Source: Acidobacteriota bacterium (GTDB lineage Bacteria > Acidobacteriota > Terriglobia > UBA7540). Taken from it: 17,661 bases of DNA. The DNA lies in contig JAKASH010000006.1 in NCBI GenBank assembly GCA_021828225.1, forward strand, positions 1 through 17,661, given 5' to 3'. Both the position numbers and the translations under genes were made by a program. Positions 6,979-14,439 of the stretch are shown here, one piece after another; within the stretch, counting starts at the first letter, position 1, and every line of letters begins with the position of its first letter. The notes below the pieces were generated by a model, which saw only the letters and a list, made by a program, of their open reading frames with translations, had not been told where the DNA came from and searched no databases.

Positions 6979-8190
6979 CTAGGTCGCGCATCCAGCGCGT
7001 TTGGCGCCCCTTGCGCCGGCTGAGTCTTTGCGGATCATTCGGCCGCCCGCGACCAGGCGGTAACGCTCGTGACGCCAGACAATCTCTGAGCCGAAGAAGC
7101 TTCCACACCAGAGAACAAATCCCAGAACATCGCGCACGGGATAAAGCCAGCAGAACAGGGCCGAGTTCCGGTCGCGCGTGATTCCCCACCCGACCACCAG
7201 CGACTGTACAACGCGATTGGCAAACGCCGCGCCCAGCAATCCCAGGCCCAGCGCCCAGTTGCCTGCAATCCCGCCGGCCGCGAGCCCCAGCAGTCCGAAG
7301 GGCATGGCGAATGTCAGGCCGGTGCCGACGTGGCCCAGGCGGCGCGAGAATCGGGAACTCTTCATCCAGCGAAGCTGATGGAGCAGCGATTGCCACGCCG
7401 TGCGGTGCAAGACCACGTGGTCGATCACGTGATGTGAAAGCACGACCTGGTTGCCGGCCGCATGCGTTAGAGAGCCCATGACAAAATCGTCGGCGCAATA
7501 ATCCCCCAGCACGCTGAATCCGCCCCAGCGGTCCAGCACGTCTTTCCGGACAGCCATGGTGGGACCAAGAGCGAATTTCATTCCTTCCAGAAGGTTGGCT
7601 ACGAGGACGCCCGACGACATTTCGACTGACATGCCGAGAGCTTCCAGCCGTGACCAGACACCTCCGGTCGGAACGCCGCGATAGAGGCAGGTGACCATGC
7701 CGACATTCTTATCCGCGAAGGGTTGCACTACCTGCTTGAGGTAGCAGGGCGTTACCCGAACATCGCTGTCGCTGATGACGAGGATCGAATGGGACGCCAC
7801 GGCTTCCATCTGTTCCATGAGGAAAACCTTGGCATTGGGATACGCCGGCTCGCCCGACAAGACGATTTGCGTCTTGATGTGCGGATACTTTTTCTTTAGG
7901 GATTCGACGACAGCAAGCGCCGGATCGTCTTCAGTTCGGGCGCCGAAAATCAATTCATAGGAGGGATAATCCTGGCGGAAAAAGCTTTCAAGGCATTGCT
8001 CGAGCAGAGGCTCCATGCCGTGTAGCGGCTTCAGAACTGTTACGGGCGCCAGCGCGGCGTCCCCTTCGGCCAGAAACCTTTTTCGTGACGACACGCGAAA
8101 ACGTACAGCCGCAACAATCACCAGCCCCAGATAAACGGTGGACGCAAGAAGTCCTGTTGCCGCAACGATAAAGAGTGTGTGTTCAAGCAT
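6979..8190 (-). CDS. hpnI: HpnI-like GT21 glycosyltransferase, first paralogue
   Basis: The protein has 403 residues: one N-terminal membrane helix (about 5-29), a GT2-fold catalytic domain and two to three C-terminal hydrophobic segments (about 290-365). Ceramide-glucosyltransferase-family motifs are in order: TEDDP (86-90), SDSDVR (140-145), the catalytic-base region CADDF (232-236) and HQLRW (271-275) at the (Q/R)xxRW position. In characterised hopanoid producers HpnI transfers N-acetylglucosamine to bacteriohopanetetrol at the inner membrane, the first step towards glucosamine and cyclitol-ether BHT. The gene is separated by 212 nt from the paralogue upstream of it, so it probably has its own promoter (8223-8252). 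No Shine-Dalgarno sequence is evident before ATG 8188-8190. Which of the two paralogues is the true HpnI is not decided by sequence alone. Confidence 0.85.
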   Translation of the reverse strand: MLEHTLFIVAATGLLASTVYLGLVIVAAVRFRVSSRKRFLAEGDAALAPVTVLKPLHGMEPLLEQCLESFFRQDYPSYELIFGARTEDDPALAVVESLKKKYPHIKTQIVLSGEPAYPNAKVFLMEQMEAVASHSILVISDSDVRVTPCYLKQVVQPFADKNVGMVTCLYRGVPTGGVWSRLEALGMSVEMSSGVLVANLLEGMKFALGPTMAVRKDVLDRWGGFSVLGDYCADDFVMGSLTHAAGNQVVLSHHVIDHVVLHRTAWQSLLHQLRWMKSSRFSRRLGHVGTGLTFAMPFGLLGLAAGGIAGNWALGLGLLGAAFANRVVQSLVVGWGITRDRNSALFCWLYPVRDVLGFVLWCGSFFGSEIVWRHERYRLVAGGRMIRKDSAGARGAKRAGCAT

Positions 8191-8222
8191 TGTGACCGCA
8201 GAAGAACGTCAGCACGCTTAAT

Positions 8223-8252
8223 ATCATAAAGCAGAGGGACAGGCTGAGCCAA
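8223..8252 (-). promoter_or_regulatory. Candidate promoter of the first HpnI-like gene
   Basis: On the minus strand TTGGCT (8247-8252) and TATGAT (8223-8228) are separated by 18 bp, about 33 nt upstream of the start codon at 8190. Both hexamers differ from consensus but spacing and position fit. Confidence 0.35.
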
Positions 8253-8307
8253 ACATTTCGCCTGGAGGTCAGAGACGAAGCCCCGGCAAAGAGGAGTGCA
8301 GGGGCAA

Positions 8308-8325
8308 ACGGCGTTCGCCCGCCGT
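8308..8325 (-). terminator. Weak hairpin after the second HpnI-like gene
   Basis: ACGGCG (8308-8313) pairs with CGCCGT (8320-8325) around a 6-nt loop. On the minus strand it is followed by TTTGCCCC, a very short T run. It lies about 80 nt past the stop codon at 8403 and before the candidate promoter of the next gene, where a transcript end would make sense. Confidence 0.3.
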
Positions 8326-8402
8326 GGGGCGCGGTATCTGAGATGGCAGATTTCAGATGTCAAATGCGCGGGGATGGGACTGCTACAGGGCAAATCGAGT
8401 GG

Positions 8403-9569
8403 CTACTCGCGGGTGCCGACGGGGACCATGCGGCCTTTGCGGACGTAGAAATCGGTGCCGCGCCAGTGGATGCGCCTTTTGGAGAAGCTGACCGCCAGGA
8501 TGAAGAAAGCCAGCGCATCCCAGACGGGCACCAGCCACATGCGTTTGCGCAGCAGAGGGTCATTGAGGCCCCAGACGCCCACTGTCCAGGCCACGGCAAG
8601 CCGAAGCGCCAGGTAGGCGCCCAGGAAGCCGGCTGCGCCCTCCCAGGTGTGTTGCACGGCTGTCGCGGCAACGACCCACGGCAGCGACTGCGTCAGGAGC
8701 CTGCCCAGTTGCCCCCAGGGCCGCGAATTCCGAACGCCGACGGCCCAGCGAAGCTGGTGTCTGACGGCATCCAGGGCACCTTGCGAGGGTGAAACTGTGC
8801 ACACCGTGTAAGGAATCAACTCGACGCTCTGGCCCTTGGCAGCGATGCGGCGGCCCAGTTCGAAATCGTCGGAGAAGCAATCGGCAATGGCCTCGAAACC
8901 GCCAATTTCTTTCAGTTGCTCGGCGGTGACGGCCATGGTTGCGCCCAGGGCGAATTTCACGCCCTCCATCTGCCGGGCGACGATGACGCCGGCGAGGAAA
9001 TCGGAAGTGAGACCGACAGCCTCAACTTCTGATCCCAGTTTTGCTTCCGGCTTCATATGGTACATGCAGGTGACGGCGCCCACTTCGGGATTGCGAAACG
9101 GGCTTACGACCGCGCGTAAATAGTCAGGCCGGACGCGGATATCACTGTCACTGATGACCAGGATGGGGTAGCGGGCTTCGCGCGACAGTCGGCAGAGCTT
9201 GCTAACTTTGCTGTTCCAGCCCTTGCACGTTGAACCGATTAAGAGACGAATGTTGCGGTTGGGGTAGTCCCGAATCAGTTTCTGAATGACCGGAATGGCG
9301 GGATCGTCGGCATCAGAGATCCCGAACAGAATTTCGTACTCCGGGTAGTCAAGATTACAGAAGCTGGCGAAGTTTTCGTAGGCTTCGCGGTCCAGGCCCC
9401 GGACGGGCTTCAGAATGCTGACAGGAGGAGTGAAGTTCGGATCCAGTTTATGAGGACGGCGGAAATAGCGCCATGCGCTGAAGATCGCGGCGAGATAATA
9501 AAGGAGAGAAATAATGGCGCCGACGGAAACAACCCACTCGATTAGATGCCCATGTATTGTCATCGCCAT
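8403..9569 (-). CDS. hpnI: HpnI-like GT21 glycosyltransferase, second paralogue
   Basis: A 388-residue protein with the same architecture as its neighbour: N-terminal helix (about 9-33), GT2-fold domain and C-terminal membrane segments (about 278-355). Motifs are DADDP (86-90), SDSDIR (140-145), FSDDF (212-216) and HQLRW (251-255), at nearly the same positions as in the first paralogue, but the intervening sequence is clearly divergent. The substrate-binding stretch reads GWNSKVSKL where the other has AYPNAKVFL; the former is closer to the usual NxKV pattern of the family. The likely reaction is glycosylation of bacteriohopanetetrol or a related membrane lipid. ATG 9567-9569 starts 2 nt after the stop of the upstream transporter gene, with no separate ribosome-binding site, implying translational coupling; ATG 9561-9563 is an alternative. 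Confidence 0.87.
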   Translation of the reverse strand: MAMTIHGHLIEWVVSVGAIISLLYYLAAIFSAWRYFRRPHKLDPNFTPPVSILKPVRGLDREAYENFASFCNLDYPEYEILFGISDADDPAIPVIQKLIRDYPNRNIRLLIGSTCKGWNSKVSKLCRLSREARYPILVISDSDIRVRPDYLRAVVSPFRNPEVGAVTCMYHMKPEAKLGSEVEAVGLTSDFLAGVIVARQMEGVKFALGATMAVTAEQLKEIGGFEAIADCFSDDFELGRRIAAKGQSVELIPYTVCTVSPSQGALDAVRHQLRWAVGVRNSRPWGQLGRLLTQSLPWVVAATAVQHTWEGAAGFLGAYLALRLAVAWTVGVWGLNDPLLRKRMWLVPVWDALAFFILAVSFSKRRIHWRGTDFYVRKGRMVPVGTRE

Positions 9570-9571
9570 TT

Positions 9572-9943
9572 TCAGGCGCAGACGAGCGCCACTCCAATGC
9601 AGACAATGATAACGCCGAGCCACCTCTCTTTATTGACATGCTCGCCAAGCAAAAATTTTGCGCCAAGGGTACCCACAAGGTAACTTGCCGCCGTGGCAGG
9701 AACCACCAGGCTCACATTCGCCCAGGAAAGCAGCGCCAGCAGAGAGAAGAACGCGACGGTCATCAACCCGATTCCGATCCACATCCACTTGATTCGGAAA
9801 GCCCGGCCTAAAACCCTTATCAGATTGAGAGGATTAAACTGCTTTACTTCCCCAATGGTTTTCATGGCGAGAGACAAGGAAATATCGCCAAGTTGACCGG
9901 CCACAACAATAATCGCAATGAACAGAGCCGTTCGAGCGGTCAT
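9572..9943 (-). CDS. EamA/SMR-type four-helix membrane transporter, second of a pair
   Basis: A 123-residue protein with four predicted transmembrane helices (about 4-22, 43-64, 71-93, 102-122). It has the size and fold of small multidrug resistance proteins and single-EamA-domain proteins such as ArnE/ArnF. The first helix reads GQLGDISLSLAMK. Aligned on the MK, its Asp falls where EmrE has the essential Glu14. The GEH(V)xxxRWxGV stretch before the last helix is typical of EamA proteins. Its ATG overlaps the stop of the preceding paralogue (ATGA, 9940-9943), so the two are probably made together and may pair as a heterodimer. The likely role is moving a lipid or lipid-linked sugar across the inner membrane; a drug-efflux role is the alternative. 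Confidence 0.82.
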   Translation of the reverse strand: MTARTALFIAIIVVAGQLGDISLSLAMKTIGEVKQFNPLNLIRVLGRAFRIKWMWIGIGLMTVAFFSLLALLSWANVSLVVPATAASYLVGTLGAKFLLGEHVNKERWLGVIIVCIGVALVCA

Positions 9944-10356
9944 CGATTTTGGGTCGTGCTGGGATGCGTTCCACCAACCACGACAACGCCCACGCAAATC
10001 AGCGCGACGCCGATCCAGCGCGTGGTTGGGACGTGTTCTCCCAGGAAGAAATATCCCATCAAGGCCACCAGAACATAACCGGCGGCCGAAGCAGGCGAGA
10101 CGTAACTGAAGTCCGCCCAGGAAAGTACGAGCATATAGCTCACCAGAAAAAGGATCAGCAGGGTGATCGCCAGCCAGACGGTCCTGTCGTCCAATGCCCT
10201 GGCAAAAAATGCAACCACTTGCTCAGGGGCCCAGCTTTGGAGTCCACCGAGTTGCTTCATGCCCTGGCTGAGCAGGACATCGCCTGAGGAACCGAAGGTG
10301 ACCATCAGCGCCAACAAGACAAACGTCTTGCCTCGCTGGCCTTTCGATTCACCCAT
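9940..10356 (-). CDS. EamA/SMR-type four-helix membrane transporter, first of a pair
   Basis: A 138-residue paralogue of the gene that follows it, with four predicted helices (about 12-30, 53-75, 81-103, 112-130). The first helix has SSGDVLLSQGMK, again placing Asp at the EmrE Glu14 position. Later segments (LSWADFSYVSPASAAGY and FFLGEHVPTTRWIGVAL) match the sibling's equivalents closely enough to show common origin. I chose ATG 10354-10356, 20 nt after the hpnJ stop, with GGGAG 3 nt upstream (rather close). A TTG at 10378-10380 would overlap hpnJ. Location between hpnJ and an HpnI gene implies a part in hopanoid head-group export or in supplying a lipid-linked sugar; this is inference from context. 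Confidence 0.82.
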   Translation of the reverse strand: MGESKGQRGKTFVLLALMVTFGSSGDVLLSQGMKQLGGLQSWAPEQVVAFFARALDDRTVWLAITLLILFLVSYMLVLSWADFSYVSPASAAGYVLVALMGYFFLGEHVPTTRWIGVALICVGVVVVGGTHPSTTQNR

Positions 10357-10376
10357 GGACTCCCATCGCTCAGAAC

Positions 10377-11885
10377 TCAAGAATCTGTCCGCGGCCCTGA
10401 AGCCAGGTCGATTGCCGGCACGTTGATCGAGGCGGGCTTCTGAGGTCCCGTGCGAGCAAACTTCAGGCGCTCCGCGCGCAGCCGGAGGAATTCCACCGCT
10501 TCGTGATAGAGGCGCTTGCGATCATCGTTGTTCCACAACGCCTTCCGCATAATGCGCCAGACAACACGAGGCCGGAAATAATAATCATCATAGAAGCGGT
10601 TGACCGCATCCATCATCTCCGCCGTTCCAAGACCAGGATACTCGATGTGAGGCAACTGGTGCCCGTTCGCATCGGACATGGGAATGTCCACCAACTGGCC
10701 GGCCTTCGCCAACTGGTTGTACATCTCCGTGCCCGGATAGCCGTGGGCAATTGAGACCTGGATGGTCTCCGTATCCAGCTCTTTGGCGAAGTTGATGGTG
10801 CGCTCGATCGTTTCCGGAGTCTCACCCGGCAAGCCGATAATGAAATCGCCGTGGATGGCAATGCCGACCTTCTTGCAGTTCTTCGCAAATTTGCGAGCCA
10901 TCTCGATCGTCGCGCCCTTTTTGATGTTCTTCAGGATCTGGTCGTCGCCGGACTCAAATCCCACAATAAAGAGACGGGCGCCACCATCGGCCATGGCCTT
11001 CAGCGTTTCATAGTCGCTGTGGACGCGCGCCGTGGAGGACCACCGAAAGCCCAGAGGCTTGAACTTCTTCGAGAGCTCCAGGACGCGGTCCTTGCGAATG
11101 TTGAAGGTGTCATCGTCAAAGAAGAATTCCTTGGCCTGCGGGAACAGCTTGAGGGCCTGGCGAACCTCGCTGACCACATTGTCAGCGGAGCGTACGCGCC
11201 AGGCATGTCCGGAAAGGGTCTGCGGCCACAGGCAGAAAGTGCAAAGGGCAGGACATCCTCGGGACGTATAGAACGACGCAAAAGGATGGAGGAGAAATGG
11301 AACGTTGTAATTCTCAATCTTCAGGTCGCGCTTGTAGACTTCGGTCGCAAAAGGCAGGCGGTCCAGATCTTCGGTCTGCAGTTCTTTGCGTGGCGGGTTG
11401 TGCACCACGCGGCCATCCTTCCGATAGCTGGCGCCAAGAATTTCGCTGAGCGGCTTACCCTGCGCAAATTCGACCACGGCGTAATCAAACTCGCCGCGGA
11501 CGATGAAGTCGATATCCTCGCTGGCCATCAGACTTTCGTTGGGTTTCACCTGCACCGGCGGTCCAACAAAAGCAACCTTCAGGCTGGGCTTCTTCTCCTT
11601 CATCAGGCGGATCAACTTCAAGTCATTCTCGAAACCTACAGCGGAAGTGAAGAGGACGACAAATTCGTAATCCTTCGAGATCTCTACAGTTTGTGCGGGC
11701 GTGACCTTGTGAGGAGGAGCGTCCAGCAGGCGGCTTCCCGGCAACATGCCGGCGGGGTAAGTGAGCCAGACCGGATACCAGTACGACTCAATCTCGCGGG
11801 TGGCCGGCCATCGCGAGCTTGCACCCCCATCAAACTTTTCAAAGCTTGGGGGATTCAGTAAGAGCGTCTTTAACACAGACTGCAT
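10377..11885 (-). CDS. hpnJ: HpnJ, hopanoid biosynthesis radical SAM protein
   Basis: A 502-residue protein with an N-terminal cobalamin-binding-like domain (about 1-165, including NPPSFEKFDG near the start) and a radical SAM core whose CxxxCxxC cluster motif is C211-C215-C218 (CPALCTFC). The region FFFDDDTF (about 244-251) and HGDFIIGLPGE (about 345-355) are typical of B12-type radical SAM enzymes. Genetic work on HpnJ in other bacteria places it at conversion of BHT glucosamine into BHT cyclitol ether, a ring contraction of the sugar. ATG 11883-11885 has AGGAAGGGAG ending 5 nt upstream on the minus strand, a strong ribosome-binding site. It leads a tight run: hpnJ, two transporters, then an HpnI-like gene. 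The preceding 224-nt gap suggests a promoter there. Confidence 0.92.
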   Translation of the reverse strand: MQSVLKTLLLNPPSFEKFDGGASSRWPATREIESYWYPVWLTYPAGMLPGSRLLDAPPHKVTPAQTVEISKDYEFVVLFTSAVGFENDLKLIRLMKEKKPSLKVAFVGPPVQVKPNESLMASEDIDFIVRGEFDYAVVEFAQGKPLSEILGASYRKDGRVVHNPPRKELQTEDLDRLPFATEVYKRDLKIENYNVPFLLHPFASFYTSRGCPALCTFCLWPQTLSGHAWRVRSADNVVSEVRQALKLFPQAKEFFFDDDTFNIRKDRVLELSKKFKPLGFRWSSTARVHSDYETLKAMADGGARLFIVGFESGDDQILKNIKKGATIEMARKFAKNCKKVGIAIHGDFIIGLPGETPETIERTINFAKELDTETIQVSIAHGYPGTEMYNQLAKAGQLVDIPMSDANGHQLPHIEYPGLGTAEMMDAVNRFYDDYYFRPRVVWRIMRKALWNNDDRKRLYHEAVEFLRLRAERLKFARTGPQKPASINVPAIDLASGPRTDS

Positions 11886-11951
11886 ACATACTCCCTTCCT
11901 AATGCAACTTGATGAATGCGGTCGCTATCTTCCGTCCCGGTCATCCGCCCT

Positions 11952-11957
11952 ATTGTA
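11952..11957 (-). promoter_or_regulatory. Candidate -10 box for the hpnJ operon
   Basis: TACAAT reads on the minus strand about 65 nt upstream of the hpnJ start, in a locally AT-rich stretch. The -35 region (around 11976-11982) is poor, so this is tentative. Confidence 0.25.
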
Positions 11958-12051
11958 CATGAAAGACATACCTTTATTCGAATTTACTTGCTTAAAAACG
12001 GGCAGCAAATCGTCACCCAGCCAACAGTCTAATTTTACCTCGCGAACCGAA

Positions 12052-12082
12052 AACCGGCCATCAACTTTTTGTCCAGCCGGTT
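12052..12082 (-). terminator. Possible terminator between the TPR gene and hpnJ
   Basis: AACCGGC and GCCGGTT form a 7-bp stem around a 17-nt loop, and the minus-strand copy is followed by TTCGG, a weak T run. It lies 28 nt past the TPR gene stop, which fits separating that gene from the hpnJ operon. Confidence 0.35.
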
Positions 12083-12109
12083 CTGCCCTTCCGCGACTTC
12101 CCTGCGGGA

Positions 12110-13111
12110 CTAATTGGCATCCAGACGCCGCAGAGCGTCTTGAGCCATTTCGTTGTCCGGGCTGAGCTGGAGCGCCTCACGGTATTGAGCGATGGCTTCC
12201 TGGTTTTTCCCCCATATTTCATAAATCCGGCCCAACCAGTCATGAGCCGCCGCGTAGGGCGGGAAGTCGTTCCGCGGGGGCGCCTTTACAAGATAGGTGC
12301 GCAAGTCCTGCTCGGCCTTCGTGAGCGACTGGCCCTTCATAACATAAGCCACGGCACTGTAATAATCCAGGCGAGGATCCCGCGGCTCGATGAGAGATGC
12401 CTCTCGGATGGCAGCCTCGACTTCGTCCGGCTGCCTTGCAGCCTCGTAGAAGTCCGCAACCTGGAAATAGGGTTCGGCATGCTGTGGCTTTGCTTCCAGG
12501 ACCTTTCGATATTCTTTTGCGGCAAGAGCCGGCTTGTTCAGGTCTCGCCAGTATTCGGCACGCGCCAGGTCGCCTTCCAGGGCGTTCCGGGAAGCAATGG
12601 CTTGAACCTGCGCCCATGCCTTGTCCTTGCTGCCGCCCAGAATCCAGGGCGCCTCAAGGTAAAATTCCATCAGATCGCGGCGAGCCGCAAGGTTGTCCGG
12701 ATCCAGTTGTACCGCCGTCTGGTATTCCTCTTTGGACTTTCTCGCAAGCCAGAAGCTGCGGGTCTTGTCCGCCTTCAGGCCATAGGAACGCGCCAGCCAG
12801 AAGTGTGATTCGGAACACTGGGGCGACAAACTGACAGCACGCTCGGCAAAAGTGACCGCCTGGTCATATTTGCTAACATCCAGGAAGGAACGCGCCAGCC
12901 ACAAAGCAGCTTGAGCATCATTAGGATTTTTGGAGACTTCCTGCTGAAGGGCGGCGATCGTCTGGGAGTACTTGCCGGCTTCCAGGCCGTTGGCAATCAC
13001 AGGCCGCGCGGGGCACGGGCTGGCCGCGGCGTGGCCCGAAGCCCACGCTTGCGCACCCAAGGTGAAGATGCAAAGTAACGCCGCAGTGATCCGTATTCTG
13101 AGAGATGTCAT
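12110..13111 (-). CDS. Secreted tetratricopeptide-repeat protein
   Basis: A 333-residue protein starting MTSLRIRITAAL with a good Sec signal peptide (cleavage likely after AQAWA, about residue 25). The mature part consists of TPR helices: recognisable units include the stretches around residues 60-90 (ALWLARSFLDVSKYDQA), 95-115, 195-220 (AEYWRDLNKPALAAKEYRK) and 300-330 (AHDWLGRIYEIWGKNQEA). TPRs are protein-binding scaffolds; the periplasm is the expected location. ATG 13109-13111 was preferred over TTG 13130-13132 because it begins right at the signal peptide; neither has a strong ribosome-binding site. The gene is divergent from ispH and lies upstream of hpnJ on the same strand. A link to hopanoid export or assembly is only suggested by position. 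Confidence 0.88.
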   Translation of the reverse strand: MTSLRIRITAALLCIFTLGAQAWASGHAAASPCPARPVIANGLEAGKYSQTIAALQQEVSKNPNDAQAALWLARSFLDVSKYDQAVTFAERAVSLSPQCSESHFWLARSYGLKADKTRSFWLARKSKEEYQTAVQLDPDNLAARRDLMEFYLEAPWILGGSKDKAWAQVQAIASRNALEGDLARAEYWRDLNKPALAAKEYRKVLEAKPQHAEPYFQVADFYEAARQPDEVEAAIREASLIEPRDPRLDYYSAVAYVMKGQSLTKAEQDLRTYLVKAPPRNDFPPYAAAHDWLGRIYEIWGKNQEAIAQYREALQLSPDNEMAQDALRRLDAN

Positions 13112-13440
13112 AGTTAACAGTTCGATCGGCAAGACCTAAGAGGTAACTTGAGGAGAGCCTCCGTTGTGGGAACCATCCATAAACGCGACATTTTAGCAGA
13201 CAACCTCGCAAAACGTACAGAGGATTGTTCCCGAAACCCGGCCAACCCTCACGTAAGTTTGATGCATCGTTTCTTTCGTTAGGTACATCAATATTACAAG
13301 AGCGACAATTATCCAGGCGGGCCAGTTTCTCGCGCTTCACGGCGTTGATGCTCAAGGTCCTGCTTATCTTGACGGTGGGAAAAGACCATGAGAGGATGAA
13401 GTCTACAGGGTGTGTAGCAGGAAAGGATGATGGCAAAACA
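13112..13440. other. Divergent intergenic region between the TPR gene and ispH
   Basis: About 330 nt separate the divergent starts, so promoters for both arms of the hopanoid locus are expected here. A forward frame runs through it from 13225 into ispH but looks non-coding before 13441. TTGACG at 13369-13374 is a possible -35 without a good -10 partner. I cannot assign either promoter with confidence. Confidence 0.5.
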
Positions 13441-14409
13441 ATGAACGTGAATGCTCGCGTTGAGAACTCGGTATGCACGGAACCGGGCACGCTTCTCCTG
13501 CTTCGGCCCAGGGGGTTTTGCGCCGGCGTCATTCGGGCCATTGACGTTGTCCGCATGGTTCTGGAGCAGTTGGGTCCCCCGGTTTATGTGCGCAAGGAGA
13601 TCGTCCACAACCGTTATGTGGTGGACGAACTGGCTAGCCAGGGAGCCGTCTTCGTCGAAAATCTCGACGAGGCGCCGGCCGGCGCGGTCGTTATTTTCAG
13701 TGCCCACGGAGTCTCTCCCGCAGTCCGCCAGGAAGCGCGCGAGCGCCAGTTGCGCATCATTGATGCCACCTGTCCTCTGGTCACCAAGGTCCATCTGGAG
13801 GTGATCCGGTACGCCCGCAAAGGCTACACGATTGTCCTGATCGGCCATCGCGATCACGATGAGATGATCGGCACGCTGGGTGAAGCTCCGGAGGCTATCC
13901 ACCTGATCTCGTCGGTGAAGGACGTCGAGACGCTGGAGGTCCCTGATCCGAACCGCGTGGTTTACCTGACCCAGACCACTTTGAGTATTGACGATACCGG
14001 GGAAATTGTGAGCCGGCTGAAAGAGCGATTCCCTGCTATTGTCGGCCCGCCCGGACAGGACATTTGCTACGCGACACAAAACCGCCAGATGGCCGTCAAG
14101 GCGGTCGCCCCCAAGGCGGATGGTATTCTGGTGGTCGGGGCGCAGAACAGTTCAAATTCAAATCGGCTGGTCGAAGTGGCCCGGCGCGGAGGGACCGCAG
14201 CCTATCTCATAGGCAATGCGAACGACATCCTCCCTGAATGGGTCAACGGCCGCCATCGTATTGGTGTCACTGCAGGTGCGTCGACGCCGGAAGTCCTGGT
14301 CAGCCAAGTTGTGGAACGGCTGAAGCAGTGGGGCTTCACACGTGTTGAGGAAGTCGAATGGATTGAAGAAGACGTTCGCTTCGCTCTGCCTGCGGAATTG
14401 AAGGTCTGA
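13441..14409 (+). CDS. ispH: 4-hydroxy-3-methylbut-2-enyl diphosphate reductase
   Basis: IspH performs the last step of the MEP pathway, reducing HMBPP to IPP and DMAPP with a [4Fe-4S] cluster. The 322-residue product has all signature residues: cluster cysteines C27 (GFCAGV), C111 (ATCPLV) and C209 (DICYATQNRQ), substrate histidines H56 (VHNRYV), H89 (SAHGVS) and H139 (GHRDHDE, with E141 as catalytic acid), the TQTTLS stretch (177-182), NSSNSN (226-231) and S271 (GASTPE). ATG 13441 gives the normal family length; GGA-rich sequence (AGGAAAGGATGATGG) lies upstream. In-frame ATG 13396 or earlier starts would add a tail unlike the family. It is 30 nt ahead of shc, so precursor supply and hopene formation are probably co-transcribed. 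Confidence 0.96.
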   Translation: MNVNARVENSVCTEPGTLLLLRPRGFCAGVIRAIDVVRMVLEQLGPPVYVRKEIVHNRYVVDELASQGAVFVENLDEAPAGAVVIFSAHGVSPAVRQEARERQLRIIDATCPLVTKVHLEVIRYARKGYTIVLIGHRDHDEMIGTLGEAPEAIHLISSVKDVETLEVPDPNRVVYLTQTTLSIDDTGEIVSRLKERFPAIVGPPGQDICYATQNRQMAVKAVAPKADGILVVGAQNSSNSNRLVEVARRGGTAAYLIGNANDILPEWVNGRHRIGVTAGASTPEVLVSQVVERLKQWGFTRVEEVEWIEEDVRFALPAELKV

Positions 14410-14439
14410 AAAGACGCATAGCGAGTTCTCGGGGGGTGC

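Noticed and set aside
7005..7019. GGCGC/GCGCC hairpin near the convergent ends of the ArnT-like and HpnI-like genes as a terminator
   Set aside because: It lies inside the coding sequence of the HpnI-like gene and has no T tract.
10851..11861. 336-codon + strand frame antisense to hpnJ
   Set aside because: hpnJ has full radical SAM motifs and a strong ribosome-binding site; the antisense frame has no recognisable domain.
13225..13440. N-terminal extension of IspH by up to 72 residues
   Set aside because: The extra sequence has no family counterpart, and ATG 13441 gives the normal length with purine-rich sequence upstream.
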